From Bacteroides sp. M10 (lineage in GTDB: Bacteria > Bacteroidota > Bacteroidia > Bacteroidales > Bacteroidaceae): a DNA stretch of 64,000 bases. Shown piece after piece: positions 26,445-36,376 of this stretch (positions are counted from its first letter, which is position 1; every line of letters begins with the position of its first letter). The translations under genes were made by a program, and so were the position numbers. The DNA is taken from contig NZ_CP060488.1 in assembly GCF_014334015.1 (NCBI RefSeq), positions 4,112,501-4,176,500 on the forward strand, in the 5' to 3' direction. The notes beneath the pieces are model-generated. The model was not told the origin of the DNA, made no database searches, and saw nothing but the letters and a program-made list of their open reading frames with translations.

Positions 26445-27620
26445 TCACTTCTTGTAGAAAGTCGTAATTAATAAAGAAATTCCGGTTAAAACGACTCCGG
26501 TACCGATAACTCCGTGCCAACCATACAGTTGCCAGAAGCTGCCCGCCAGAAATGTTCCCATCGAACCGCCAATAAAGTAAGTAGTCATGAAAACTGTATT
26601 GATACGGTTCGAAGCGCGCGGGTCCAGTTCGAAGATACTTGTCTGGTTACTAAGTTGGATGCATTGCATCCCTATGTCAATGATGATGATTCCGGCAATG
26701 ATACCAATAAAAGTGTTTTCACCGATGAGGAACAGTAACCAGGCAAAGAGAATCAATCCGCAACCGATAAAGTTGAAGCGGCGTACCCCGACTTGTTTTA
26801 CATATCTTCCAACAAAAGAGGCTGTTAATGCTCCCGCCACTCCGCAAAGTCCCAGCATACCAATGACGTCGCTGTTGGCAAAGAACGGGGCTTGTCCCAT
26901 CTTAAATGCCAGGCAGGACCACATGGCGAGGAGGGAGCCGAAGTTTAATGCCGCCCGGATGGAATAAATGCGTAGTTGCGGATATTCTTTTACTAAGGCT
27001 AACAGGGATTTCATCAGGCCGCTATATTTTCCCTGAAAGTTGGTCTGAATGTCGGGAAGGACTTTTAGTACAACAATGGCGCAGATAAGCATCATGCCTG
27101 CGGCGATGTGATACATTTCCCGCCAGCCAATCAGTTCACCGATAAATCCGCTGACAACGCGTGAAGCCAGGATACCGGTCAGTAATCCTGATAAGACGAT
27201 TCCTACATTCCTGCCTTTATTTTCCGGACGGGAAAACTGGGCGGCTATCGGAATGAATATTTGTGGAATCATCGAACAAACTCCCGTGAGGAATGAAGCG
27301 ATAAGTATCAAATGAAAATTGTGCGTCAGGGCGATAGTCAATAGGGAAAATATCAGAACGGTGAAGTTGACGAGGATGATTTTCTTACGCTGATATAAAT
27401 CTCCCAGAGGGGTGATAAACAGCAATCCTGCCGCATAGCCTATTTGCGTGACCATGGCAATCAGGTTAGTTCTGAACTCTGATATGCCAAGTTCATGGCG
27501 TATCATATTTAATAGAGGTTGAATATAATAGATGTTGGCTACCGAGACACCGGCCACAATAGCAAGTGTCCAGAGGATAGACGCCGGTAGTCCACCGTTT
27601 TCTTTTAAAGGCTGTTTCAT
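26445..27620 (-). CDS. MFS transporter
   Basis: A 391-residue major facilitator with 12 predicted membrane segments. The loop 2-3 motif is LGDLYQRKKIILVNF, of the DHA1 drug/metabolite class, and the N-terminal segment contains VANIYYIQPLLNMI. Efflux of small molecules is the usual role of this class; the substrate is unknown. The -7 box lies only 4 bases before the start codon, so the message may be leaderless. Confidence 0.87.
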   Translation of the reverse strand: MKQPLKENGGLPASILWTLAIVAGVSVANIYYIQPLLNMIRHELGISEFRTNLIAMVTQIGYAAGLLFITPLGDLYQRKKIILVNFTVLIFSLLTIALTHNFHLILIASFLTGVCSMIPQIFIPIAAQFSRPENKGRNVGIVLSGLLTGILASRVVSGFIGELIGWREMYHIAAGMMLICAIVVLKVLPDIQTNFQGKYSGLMKSLLALVKEYPQLRIYSIRAALNFGSLLAMWSCLAFKMGQAPFFANSDVIGMLGLCGVAGALTASFVGRYVKQVGVRRFNFIGCGLILFAWLLFLIGENTFIGIIAGIIIIDIGMQCIQLSNQTSIFELDPRASNRINTVFMTTYFIGGSMGTFLAGSFWQLYGWHGVIGTGVVLTGISLLITTFYKK

Positions 27621-27624
27621 GCGG

Positions 27625-27632
27625 CAAAGATA
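27625..27632 (-). promoter_or_regulatory. -7 box immediately before the MFS start codon
   Basis: Read on the minus strand this is TATCTTTG, ending 4 bases before the ATG at 27620. Transcription would begin at or just inside the start codon. Confidence 0.5.
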
Positions 27633-27646
27633 ATAAAATAAGATGT

Positions 27647-30085
27647 TTATTCGATGAAGAAAGTGGTGGAAACTGTGTTACCTTCTCCGTCTACTGCCGT
27701 CAGGGAATGTTTGCCGGGAGCAGGTTGCAGGGAAATTTTGTGGAAATCCTGTGTCTGTGTCTGATAGGTGTCGTCGAGATGCCAGAAGATAGTGGCATTG
27801 GGATTGCTGTGTGCCAGTTCCACCGTGATAAAGCCTTTGCTGCCGTCCAATTGCTTGGGCAGTTTGATGTGGGCGTTCATCGGAGGGTAGATGAACTGCA
27901 TGGGTTGGAAAGAATCTTCTCCGCAACCGGCTTTGAAAGGTGGTAGCGGTTTATATTCCGGATGATGCTGTTTATAGTACCATTCCCATACGGGAGGCAG
28001 GGCAAACCATGATTTCTGAATGGTAGGTTCCGTGTTTGCACAGTTTTCATAGATGCGGTGGCTTTCGTCGGCGGATAGTGTGACGAGATGATGGTAAGGA
28101 CAAGCCTCTGTCCGTAATCCGACGGGAAGGATCAGTACGGTATCGGTTTCTTCACAGAAACGTCCTTTCAGATGACCGGATTGACGGCATATCTCTGCAT
28201 CAACGAAAATTCCTTTGGGACGTTCGAACCAAGGTGAAGATGGGAGATAATTGAATATATCGAATAATACGGGACCGGCCGTTTGTGCACCGACCAATCC
28301 AGGTTTTCCCTCTCCGGTTGCATTTCCTACCCATACGCCTACTGCATAGCGGGGAGTCACGCCAACGGCCCAAGCGTCACGGAATCCGTAACTGGTTCCG
28401 GTCTTCCATGCGATAGTCTGCATCGAGGGGATTGATTTCCAGTCAATCTCTTCAGGTCGGTTGACTTCTATTAAGGCGGAAAGGGTGAGCCAGGCTGCTC
28501 CTGCTGAAATAACCTCTTTTGAAATAGCTTCTTCTGATATAGTTCTTTTTGGTATAATCCTTTCCGAAGTTGTCTTTTCCGAAATCGTCTTTTCTGAAGT
28601 AACTTTTCTTGAATCATCTCTTTCCAAAACAGTCTTTTCTTCTGCTTCTAATAGTATCTGTACTTCCTTTTCTTGGGGAAGATCGTTGGAATGATTGTTG
28701 GAGAGGCTTCGTCCCATTTGTGCATAAGCATTCGTTACATCCCATAGAGTAGCTTCGGCACCTCCTAAAATGAGTGATAATCCATAATGGGAGGCTGATC
28801 GGTTGATAGTCTTGAACCCCATTTGTTGCAGCATGTGATGAAATTTGGGTACTCCATATCTTTGTAGCATGGTGACAGCCGGGATATTTAATGAGCGGGC
28901 AAGAGCTTCGGAAGCGGGGACGGCTCCTTCAAACTGTAGGCTGAAGTTTTGTGGAGTAAAGCCGTTGATATTAACGGGTACGTCCGGTAATAGCATTTGC
29001 GGTAATAGACTTCCCTCCTGTAACATGGCACCATAGAGAAAGGGTTTTAAAATACTACCTGTACTTCTAGGAGCTTGAATCACGTCTACTTGATTCCCCC
29101 CTTGTTTACGGTCGAAATGTACATTTCCGCAGTATACTACCACTTGATTGGCGGGAATGTCTATAATTAGGATAGCCAGGTTACGGATATCACTTCGATT
29201 AAATTCATTACTCCACCGTTCCGCCAAACTCTCTATATGGGTTTGTATTCCTTTATCGATGGTTGAGCGGGTATATAATCCGTTTCTTTCCTGATAAAAG
29301 CGGGTAACCAGATGTGGGGCTATTTGAGGAAGAGGATGTGGTTCGTCGGGTAACGGTTCGCTGATAGCCAGTTCATAGGTGGACGCATCGATAATCTCTT
29401 CTTCAAAAAGTTGTTTCAATAGACGGTTGCGTTTGGAAAGAAGTGTTTTTCGTCCTTTGGATAGATGAATCATGGCGGGGGCATTGGGCAGGACGGCCAG
29501 CATGGCTGATTCCGCCCATGATAAATCTTCGGCAGAATGACCGAAGTAACGCCAGGCAGCAGCATCCAGTCCTACCACATTTCCTCCGAATGGTGCATGA
29601 GAGACATACATGGATAAGATTTCCTCTTTGGAAGTCCGGAACTCCAAACGGGTAGCCCAGATCATTTCAATGACTTTCTCTCCGATAGTTCTGGGTTTGT
29701 TTCGGGCGAGACGGATGGTCTGCATGGTAAGGGTACTACCTCCGCTTACAACACGTTTATTCTTTAAATTCTGATAGAGTGCCCTTCCGGTAGATAACGG
29801 ATTAACTCCCCAATGGTGGTAAAAGTGTTTATCTTCAAAGGTAATAAGGCATTGTTTGATTTTCTCGGGTGTTGTCTTTCGGGGAGGAAACCGCCATTGA
29901 CCGTCCGAAGCGATACGTGCTCCCAGTAATTCTTCGTTTCGATCAGTCACGACGGTAGAGTAGGGTACATGAAACAGTTGCCGGGGAAGGCAAAAGATGT
30001 ATCCTATCATCAAAAGAGCAATGCTTATTGTCATTACTTTCTTAGTAACAGATAATCGTTTGAAGAATTTATATATAGGATTCAT
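27647..30085 (-). CDS. pbpC: Penicillin-binding protein 1C
   Basis: An 812-residue bifunctional peptidoglycan synthase with one N-terminal membrane anchor. The GT51 glycosyltransferase domain has EDKHFYHHWGVNP and GGSTLTMQTIRLARNKPRT. The transpeptidase domain has the active Ser in GSILKPFLYG, the SLN motif (ARSLNIPAV) and KTG (AWKTGTSYGFRDAW). A C-terminal BiPBP_C domain of about 90 residues follows. About residues 473-530 hold a Ser/Glu/Thr/Lys-rich low-complexity insert with repeated SEKT/SERT-like units between transpeptidase motifs, which is unusual. The alpha-2-macroglobulin gene lies just upstream on the same strand, the same pairing as in E. coli. Confidence 0.93.
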   Translation of the reverse strand: MNPIYKFFKRLSVTKKVMTISIALLMIGYIFCLPRQLFHVPYSTVVTDRNEELLGARIASDGQWRFPPRKTTPEKIKQCLITFEDKHFYHHWGVNPLSTGRALYQNLKNKRVVSGGSTLTMQTIRLARNKPRTIGEKVIEMIWATRLEFRTSKEEILSMYVSHAPFGGNVVGLDAAAWRYFGHSAEDLSWAESAMLAVLPNAPAMIHLSKGRKTLLSKRNRLLKQLFEEEIIDASTYELAISEPLPDEPHPLPQIAPHLVTRFYQERNGLYTRSTIDKGIQTHIESLAERWSNEFNRSDIRNLAILIIDIPANQVVVYCGNVHFDRKQGGNQVDVIQAPRSTGSILKPFLYGAMLQEGSLLPQMLLPDVPVNINGFTPQNFSLQFEGAVPASEALARSLNIPAVTMLQRYGVPKFHHMLQQMGFKTINRSASHYGLSLILGGAEATLWDVTNAYAQMGRSLSNNHSNDLPQEKEVQILLEAEEKTVLERDDSRKVTSEKTISEKTTSERIIPKRTISEEAISKEVISAGAAWLTLSALIEVNRPEEIDWKSIPSMQTIAWKTGTSYGFRDAWAVGVTPRYAVGVWVGNATGEGKPGLVGAQTAGPVLFDIFNYLPSSPWFERPKGIFVDAEICRQSGHLKGRFCEETDTVLILPVGLRTEACPYHHLVTLSADESHRIYENCANTEPTIQKSWFALPPVWEWYYKQHHPEYKPLPPFKAGCGEDSFQPMQFIYPPMNAHIKLPKQLDGSKGFITVELAHSNPNATIFWHLDDTYQTQTQDFHKISLQPAPGKHSLTAVDGEGNTVSTTFFIE

Positions 30086-30144
30086 TTAAATGTTAAAAGC
30101 TAAGAGACATATCTTTTTGATAAATGATTAGGTACGAAATAATT

Positions 30145-30215
30145 AGGCACGGATTACACGGATTTCACGGTTCTACTCGTTAACCAAAACCGCGTAATCC
30201 GTGTAATCCGTGCCT
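30145..30215. repeat. Intergenic hairpin repeat, copy 2 (9-bp units in arms)
   Basis: The arms 30145-30172 and 30188-30215 are inverted copies and nearly identical to those of 14221-14292. The element starts 6 bases after the alpha-2-macroglobulin stop, in the gap before pbpC. It may stabilise or end the upstream transcript. Confidence 0.85.
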
Positions 30216-30220
30216 GAAAT

Positions 30221-33200
30221 TTATCGACTGACAGTTGTTCTTCCCGCTTTGCTGCGTGCCTGTACGTTTACATCATACATTGCTTCACATTGAACGGCAG
30301 GAAGAATAAAGTTACCTGCATAAGTCGCTTGCAGTCTGACAGTGAACACTTTCGTTTCACCACGACGCAAATTGAAATAAGTAAATACCCTGTCATCGCG
30401 TATATCCAGATAATTATATTTGCTGACGGACTTACCGGAACCATCGGCTGCTACGCTTTCCGTTTCGGGGGCAACCATTCTTTCGTTATATATTTCCCAA
30501 CCGGACGGTATGATATGCGTCAGTGCCAGATTGGTGTAATCGGAAGTTCCGCTAATATTGGATATGGAGGTGATAGCCATAAAGTCAGTTCCCTGTATAA
30601 TATCATTGACAGAGATCGGTGTACCGTTCAGGTTGGCATATCTTATATCCATACGAAGATTGTCGCTGATGGCCGGTAATGTATCGTTCAACAACTGTGT
30701 GCGTGTGATAAGGTCAACGCTAAGCGCTCCTTTTCCTTGATTTTTCACAGCAATCATACCGGATTTGGGAGTGGTGGCGATTTCCTTTTCAAACACAGCT
30801 TTAGCCGATTTCACGGCAGGTTGTTGTTTGTCGTTCCATGTCCATACGAAATCCAATGTACCTGACAGCTTTTCAGCCAGACGTCCCATTGCCATAAGAG
30901 CAAAAGCGGTGGATTGTGTACTGAACCACTCCTCTTGTGACAGATTCTTTGAAACGACTTTTGCCTGCTGCAAAGCATCCCGTTCCCGGTTCATCAGGAT
31001 CAGTGTTTCCAGAATCATAGCTTCATCACGGTCGGAGGAACCGTAAATCTGATTCATGGAAGAGTAGGGGCTTACTGTTGTTTCTGCATTATACACCAGT
31101 TCTTCAGCCGGTTTCATCTTTCCGGTCAGTGCATAGGTTGCTGCCAGTCTCCATTTAGCCTGAATGGATAATCCTGCCTGTTCTTTCATCCGGTTCATGG
31201 CCCCATATTCCGGTGCTCCTGCCAATGCAAGCGTATATAAACGGAAAGCCTGTTGCAATTCCGACTGCCATTGTTGCCAGCCGCTTGCATCCTGCGGCAT
31301 CCGCCAGTTCTGTGCGGCAGCACGTTGGAAACGCTTCCACTTGTTCAATACGTTCGAATGAACGGCGTATCCTTTTTCTTGTGCCAGTGTCAGGAACATT
31401 CCTGCATAAGAACTGATCCATTCGTCGGCAACAGCATTTCCCGGCCAATATACAAATCCGCCATTGGGGAGTTGACGACCATAAATCTGCCGGATAGCTT
31501 CCTGTACATTTGTCTTTATCTTTTCGGCTTCTATCTTATCTATTGTTTTGAATTGGCCGACAAACAGAAGAGGCAAAGCCTTGGAAGTCAACTGTTCCGT
31601 ACAATGGTGCTGATAGTTGTATAAGAAGTCGAACCGGCGGCTGATGTCAACCGAAGGTATGCGTGATACTTCCAGCTTTATCTGGTTATTTGCAGAAGAA
31701 CTGCTTAGATTGTATGAAAGTTCTTTGCTTTGTCCGGCTTCTACCCATTGACTGTTGCGCAGGGTTACTACCGGATTCGGGTTGCGTACTTCTATTTCAA
31801 TGGTTTCTTTAGTTTGTTGTCCGCCACCATTGGCTGTCAGATGGATGGTAGCTTTTCCTGTTTTACTACCTGTTTTTAAGGTAAAGAACACAAGCTGGTC
31901 ACCCGGTTGGCTAAATTTGAGCGACTGTTGGTTGGCCCCTACAATCTGTACTCCTCCACCGGATGCCTGAAGTGATACGGTTACATTCTTCACTTGATTT
32001 TCCATCGCAAAGATATTTACCGGAACGGTGATTTCTTCCTGAATGCTAAGCACACGGGGCAAGGTGGACAACATCATTAACGGAGTCCGTACGAAAGCCG
32101 TTTTTTCCGCATTGCCGTACGCTCCCTCTTGTCCGGCAACCACCATGGCACGTACCGAACCTACATACATCGGAAGTTTCAGCGTATGCGTCTGGCTCTT
32201 ACCTTTTCCCAGATAGAAAGGACCTATAAACTTGACTACCGGTTTGAAACGGTTTGCTTTTGCATCGGCAGGTTTCAATGTGGCGTCTCCACCCGTACTG
32301 AAAAGTGAACTGTAACTTCCGGCGGAAGCTCCCAATACATTATCATACATATCCCATGTCCGGATGCCGAGTGCTTCGCGTGAATAGAAATCATTCCATG
32401 GGTCCGGGGTCTTGAAATTGGTAAGATCCAGCAAACCGTCGTCTACAATAGCTAATGTATAAGTCATCGGTTTTCCGGTCTTTTCGCTGACGGTCACATT
32501 GAAGTTGGTTTCCGGGCGTAACACTTCCGGCATCTGTATCTGCGGTTGTAATACCGTCTGACTGTTAGTCACGAATACCGGAACGACGCCATACATACGG
32601 ATGGGCAGGTCATTGACTGTTTGCGCATGAGGCTGTAACAAACTGATATGGAGATATACATTCGGAGTCATCTCCGGTGTAATCTTGAATGTATATTTCG
32701 TATCTCCTCCGTTGGAAACCTCTATCCATTCTTGTCGTAATACGGTAGAACCGTTTTCTATGGATACCAGTGCGCGTCCTCCCGCTGCTGCAGGAATGAT
32801 TGCTGTGGCTGTTTCTCCTATTTCATAAGAGTCTTTGTTCAGTGAGAAAGCAAGCATCTTGATACCGCTGGGATCAGTCTTGCTCGAACGTCCCCGCCAT
32901 TCCGGCCAGTCAACATAAACTGTACCTCCGGTGGCATGTCCACTCTCTTTATCTTTCACGTAAACCAGGTAGCGTCCCCATGACGGATAATCGATACGGA
33001 ATTTGAAAGATGCTTTTCCGCCTCTTGTCTGTAAATTGCCGCTGGCAACAGGAGTGATGGAACTGTTGTTGATATACGTTCCGAAAGATTCACCACTGTT
33101 TTCCCACCACCAACTCCAGCCGATGCGGTATATTTTGTATTCCAGATTAGAACTGTTCACTAACTGTCCCTGCGTGTTTACAGTTACAATATCGAATACA

Positions 33201-35851
33201 TGATCTTTGTCAGTTTCAATATATTTGCCTTTTGGCTGGTTCAGATTGATACCGACATAAGAGGTGAATGGTGAGAATGGAATTGTTTGAGTGTAGATGC
33301 TGGCATCTCCTCCCGGTTCGAACACGCGGGTGGTGAAAGTGGCGTTCAGCATACCCGGCGCTTCCGTTGCGGTCGGAACTTTCAGCATGACGTTTGCTTT
33401 TCCTTCTGCATCCAGTGTGCCGTCAAATATATCTGTTTTGATAGTCGTGAAATCCGTAGCCGGATTGTTAAAGATATATTGTCCGTAATTCTTAAACTGT
33501 GTATTCACTTTCGATAAAGACATTTCTACTTTGGCTTTCAGTTTGGAGGCAGTTGCTCCTGTCAGCCAGGTTGAAGTGAGTGGGGCATAGAAATCCTTGT
33601 CCGTGGCTTGAAGAACCTTCGGCAATGCCAGATTTATTTTCAGGCGGTTGGGCTTTATGGTTTCGATACGCAGACCTTTGTGGAAGGTGGTTCCTCCCAC
33701 CTTAATATACGCATTCCAAAGTCCGGTCGGGTCTGTTGCCTGTGTCGGAACGTCGAATGTATAGAATCCGTTCATTCCTTGTGTTGAAATCATTTTCGTG
33801 TAGAACTGTCCTCTCGGATTGTAAATCTCCAGTGCTACGGGGTGCTTGTCGGGGATTCTCTTTTCGCGGTCTTCCAATATAAAGGAAATGTGCAGCGTGT
33901 CTCCCGGGCGCCATACCCCTCTTTCGCCATATATAAATCCTTTCAGTCCCTTTTGAATATCTTTTCCTCCCACGTCGAATCTGCTGACGGACTGTTCTTC
34001 ACCGTCCACAACGCGCACATACGCCTTTTGTTTTTCCGATTCTGCCACGATAATGAAAGGCACACCGTTCGGAGTGATTTCAACGAATCCTTCTCCATTG
34101 GTTTCTCCTTTCCCTATGGGTTGTAACTGGAAGTTATACGCTGTTACCTGTGCTTTCCCTATCGGCTTTGTATCCAAAATGTTACTAACGGCGATCCACA
34201 GTTTATTCAGTGAGTTCCGTTTAACAATCATTCCCAGGTTGGAAGCGAAAACATTGCAGGCAGCTACCCGGTCTGAATTCATATAATAAGACGGATGGCA
34301 GGGATTGTCGCGTTCCGTCCATCGGTACACACTCCAGTCCATTGTTCCGCCATTGTAATAATAGTAAGCTTCGGGGGTATTCCAGATTGCTTCATCTTCT
34401 TCGGACAAGACACTTCCACTTACTTTGGTCAGCCCGTCGGAGGTGCTGCTGTCTGCGAATTTCATATCCTGATTCTCGACCCCTCCACAAGGATAAGCGG
34501 AGTATTCCTGACGGAATGAAAGTATCACACGATAGATGGCACCCGGTTCCTGATGGATTAATCCGGCAAGGTCTATCGAGTAATCTCCCCAATGATGAAT
34601 GTCTTTGGAAGCATCTTTGGCAAGCCATAACGTTTTCTTATAAACCAGTCTTCCCGAACGGCGTAGCTCATTGGCTGAGGCCAGTGAATTGGTTTGCATA
34701 AACATCAATACATTGTTCTCGAAAATGCGGATCACGCTCAAATCCACAGCATACAGGTTGACAGCCCTGAAAGGAATAATCAGACTTTTCGAATCGGGCA
34801 GGATAGCGGCGGTAGTAGACATTTCCACTTGTGGTTTCAGACTTACTTCACTGAATGAGATCGTATGAGAAGTTCCCAACGCTTTACCTTGACTGTCTTT
34901 GACTCCTTCATGGATATTCAACGTCAGTTTGTTCTGTGTGTTTGCTTCGAAATAGATAAAAACTCTGTTCTCACTGATTTGGAAGATCGATGAGGAGATT
35001 TCCGGGATCTCAATCAGTCCTTTTAAATCTTGAGTAGTGGATAGGGGAGCGGAGAAAACAATCTCGATTCCATTTTCCGGTTGGTCGATGCGTTCGGCAG
35101 ACATGAAACGGAAACAATCTTTCGCCGGTATCAGTATTTCTTCGCTTTGTTTACGGTCGATGCCGGCTGCGTTGCCGTTGGCTGTGATAGTCAAGGGGTA
35201 ATCATCAGCTTCTCTGGGGATTTGTCTGATACTAAACAAATACCGGGTATGATTGTCGGTTGCGGTGACTTCCACCGGATAACTCTTTTTTCCGTCACTG
35301 GCAGTCAGCATCTTTTCTACCTCTTCCTTTTTCACTACGTCGCTGAAACGTATCTCTCCTTTAATATTTATTTCATTCGGTTGGGTAGCTGTAATCGGTA
35401 ATGATTCCAGTTGCAGGGTGAAGTTACGTTCCTGTACACGGAATGAGAAGTTGAACTCTTTCAGCTTTTTGTCCACTTCGATGAAGTCTCCGAGCCGGAA
35501 AGTTCCTTCGTAAAGTGTTCCCGGTTTCAGCGTTCCTTCTTCGGGCACAAATTCAATGGTATTGTTGCTAACCCAATATGCTTTTCCCTTTAATGAAGGT
35601 GAGAAACTGAACGGATTGCTTTTTAACTCATTGTTCATATCCACCATGGGTTGGTCGTGGGTCAGTTCTATACGTATGGTCGAATTTTGCGAGATGACTC
35701 CTCCCGTATACGCATTTACATACGGTGCATAATCGGCAGAAGGAATGATGTCTTTTTGAGTGCGTGTGCATGAATATAGGCCCACAGTCATCATGATAAG
35801 TAAGAATAGTCCGGTAGCACTGATGCTACGTGTAGTCTTTGTTTGTCCCAT
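30221..35851 (-). CDS. Bacterial alpha-2-macroglobulin, lipoprotein
   Basis: An 1876-residue exported lipoprotein (lipobox GLYSC) of the bacterial alpha-2-macroglobulin family, a broad protease trap that is usually periplasmic. It holds many MG beta-sandwich domains, including an MG2-type segment (FIYGERGVWRPGDTLHISF). The thioester motif CTEQ is present at about residue 1415 (YQHHCTEQLTSKALP), so covalent trapping of proteases is possible. A complement-like alpha/alpha toroid follows (ADEWISSYAGMFLTLAQEKG). It is encoded upstream of pbpC, so the trap and the cell-wall synthase are produced together, which suggests protection of the envelope during repair. The start is the ATG at 35851, giving the signal peptide. 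Confidence 0.93.
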   Translation of the reverse strand: MGQTKTTRSISATGLFLLIMMTVGLYSCTRTQKDIIPSADYAPYVNAYTGGVISQNSTIRIELTHDQPMVDMNNELKSNPFSFSPSLKGKAYWVSNNTIEFVPEEGTLKPGTLYEGTFRLGDFIEVDKKLKEFNFSFRVQERNFTLQLESLPITATQPNEINIKGEIRFSDVVKKEEVEKMLTASDGKKSYPVEVTATDNHTRYLFSIRQIPREADDYPLTITANGNAAGIDRKQSEEILIPAKDCFRFMSAERIDQPENGIEIVFSAPLSTTQDLKGLIEIPEISSSIFQISENRVFIYFEANTQNKLTLNIHEGVKDSQGKALGTSHTISFSEVSLKPQVEMSTTAAILPDSKSLIIPFRAVNLYAVDLSVIRIFENNVLMFMQTNSLASANELRRSGRLVYKKTLWLAKDASKDIHHWGDYSIDLAGLIHQEPGAIYRVILSFRQEYSAYPCGGVENQDMKFADSSTSDGLTKVSGSVLSEEDEAIWNTPEAYYYYNGGTMDWSVYRWTERDNPCHPSYYMNSDRVAACNVFASNLGMIVKRNSLNKLWIAVSNILDTKPIGKAQVTAYNFQLQPIGKGETNGEGFVEITPNGVPFIIVAESEKQKAYVRVVDGEEQSVSRFDVGGKDIQKGLKGFIYGERGVWRPGDTLHISFILEDREKRIPDKHPVALEIYNPRGQFYTKMISTQGMNGFYTFDVPTQATDPTGLWNAYIKVGGTTFHKGLRIETIKPNRLKINLALPKVLQATDKDFYAPLTSTWLTGATASKLKAKVEMSLSKVNTQFKNYGQYIFNNPATDFTTIKTDIFDGTLDAEGKANVMLKVPTATEAPGMLNATFTTRVFEPGGDASIYTQTIPFSPFTSYVGINLNQPKGKYIETDKDHVFDIVTVNTQGQLVNSSNLEYKIYRIGWSWWWENSGESFGTYINNSSITPVASGNLQTRGGKASFKFRIDYPSWGRYLVYVKDKESGHATGGTVYVDWPEWRGRSSKTDPSGIKMLAFSLNKDSYEIGETATAIIPAAAGGRALVSIENGSTVLRQEWIEVSNGGDTKYTFKITPEMTPNVYLHISLLQPHAQTVNDLPIRMYGVVPVFVTNSQTVLQPQIQMPEVLRPETNFNVTVSEKTGKPMTYTLAIVDDGLLDLTNFKTPDPWNDFYSREALGIRTWDMYDNVLGASAGSYSSLFSTGGDATLKPADAKANRFKPVVKFIGPFYLGKGKSQTHTLKLPMYVGSVRAMVVAGQEGAYGNAEKTAFVRTPLMMLSTLPRVLSIQEEITVPVNIFAMENQVKNVTVSLQASGGGVQIVGANQQSLKFSQPGDQLVFFTLKTGSKTGKATIHLTANGGGQQTKETIEIEVRNPNPVVTLRNSQWVEAGQSKELSYNLSSSSANNQIKLEVSRIPSVDISRRFDFLYNYQHHCTEQLTSKALPLLFVGQFKTIDKIEAEKIKTNVQEAIRQIYGRQLPNGGFVYWPGNAVADEWISSYAGMFLTLAQEKGYAVHSNVLNKWKRFQRAAAQNWRMPQDASGWQQWQSELQQAFRLYTLALAGAPEYGAMNRMKEQAGLSIQAKWRLAATYALTGKMKPAEELVYNAETTVSPYSSMNQIYGSSDRDEAMILETLILMNRERDALQQAKVVSKNLSQEEWFSTQSTAFALMAMGRLAEKLSGTLDFVWTWNDKQQPAVKSAKAVFEKEIATTPKSGMIAVKNQGKGALSVDLITRTQLLNDTLPAISDNLRMDIRYANLNGTPISVNDIIQGTDFMAITSISNISGTSDYTNLALTHIIPSGWEIYNERMVAPETESVAADGSGKSVSKYNYLDIRDDRVFTYFNLRRGETKVFTVRLQATYAGNFILPAVQCEAMYDVNVQARSKAGRTTVSR

Positions 35852-35879
35852 AGTGAGAAGTTTTTTATAGTTCAACAAA

Positions 35880-35887
35880 CAAATATA
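35880..35887 (-). promoter_or_regulatory. -7 box for the alpha-2-macroglobulin gene
   Basis: Read on the minus strand this is TATATTTG, with a leader of about 22 bases to the ATG at 35851. It is divergent from the FKBP box at 35921. Confidence 0.6.
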
Positions 35888-35920
35888 CAGTTTTTATGCT
35901 AAATCCTTTGTTATTCTGAT

Positions 35921-35928
35921 TATTTTTG
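35921..35928 (+). promoter_or_regulatory. -7 box for the FKBP gene
   Basis: TATTTTTG matches TAnnTTTG and lies 22 bases before the ATG at 35951. Confidence 0.55.
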
Positions 35929-35950
35929 CAAGTTCTTAATCAATTTATTT

Positions 35951-36352
35951 ATGGGGAAAAAGAAAGAATACAAAGAGGCCAATCGGCGATTTCTGAAAAA
36001 ACTATCTTTTCAGGAAGGTGTTTTCGCGTTGCCGTGTGGAATCTATTACAAAGTTTTGGAAACTGGCGAAAGTACGATTTCTCCGGGTGCACGGAGCATT
36101 GTTACCGTGCATTACAAAGGAAGTCTGATTGATGGCCAGGTGTTTGATAATTCTTATGAGCGTACTTGTCCCGATGCCCTACGTCTTAGTGATGTAATAG
36201 AAGGGTGGCAGGTGGCACTTCAGAAAATGCATGTTGGTGATAAATGGATTATTTATATTCCTTATGCAATGGGATACGGTATCAAATCTTTTGATTCTAT
36301 TCCTGCCTACTCGACATTGATCTTCGAAGTGGAACTGCTTGGTGTTGCATAG
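35951..36352 (+). CDS. FKBP-type peptidyl-prolyl isomerase
   Basis: A 133-residue single-domain FKBP. The core has VTVHYKGSLIDGQVFDNSY, RLSDVIEGWQVALQKMHVGD, then the WIIYIPYAMGYG and STLIFEVELL strands. It lacks a signal peptide, so it is probably cytoplasmic, unlike many longer Bacteroides FKBPs. It speeds cis-trans isomerisation of prolyl bonds during folding. The segment that is usually P-L-GY-G reads PYAMGYGIKSFDSIP, a normal variant. It is divergent from the alpha-2-macroglobulin gene and convergent with the LytTR gene 24 bases away. Confidence 0.9.
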   Translation: MGKKKEYKEANRRFLKKLSFQEGVFALPCGIYYKVLETGESTISPGARSIVTVHYKGSLIDGQVFDNSYERTCPDALRLSDVIEGWQVALQKMHVGDKWIIYIPYAMGYGIKSFDSIPAYSTLIFEVELLGVA

Positions 36353-36376
36353 AGCATAAAGATGAGCTATATACAA

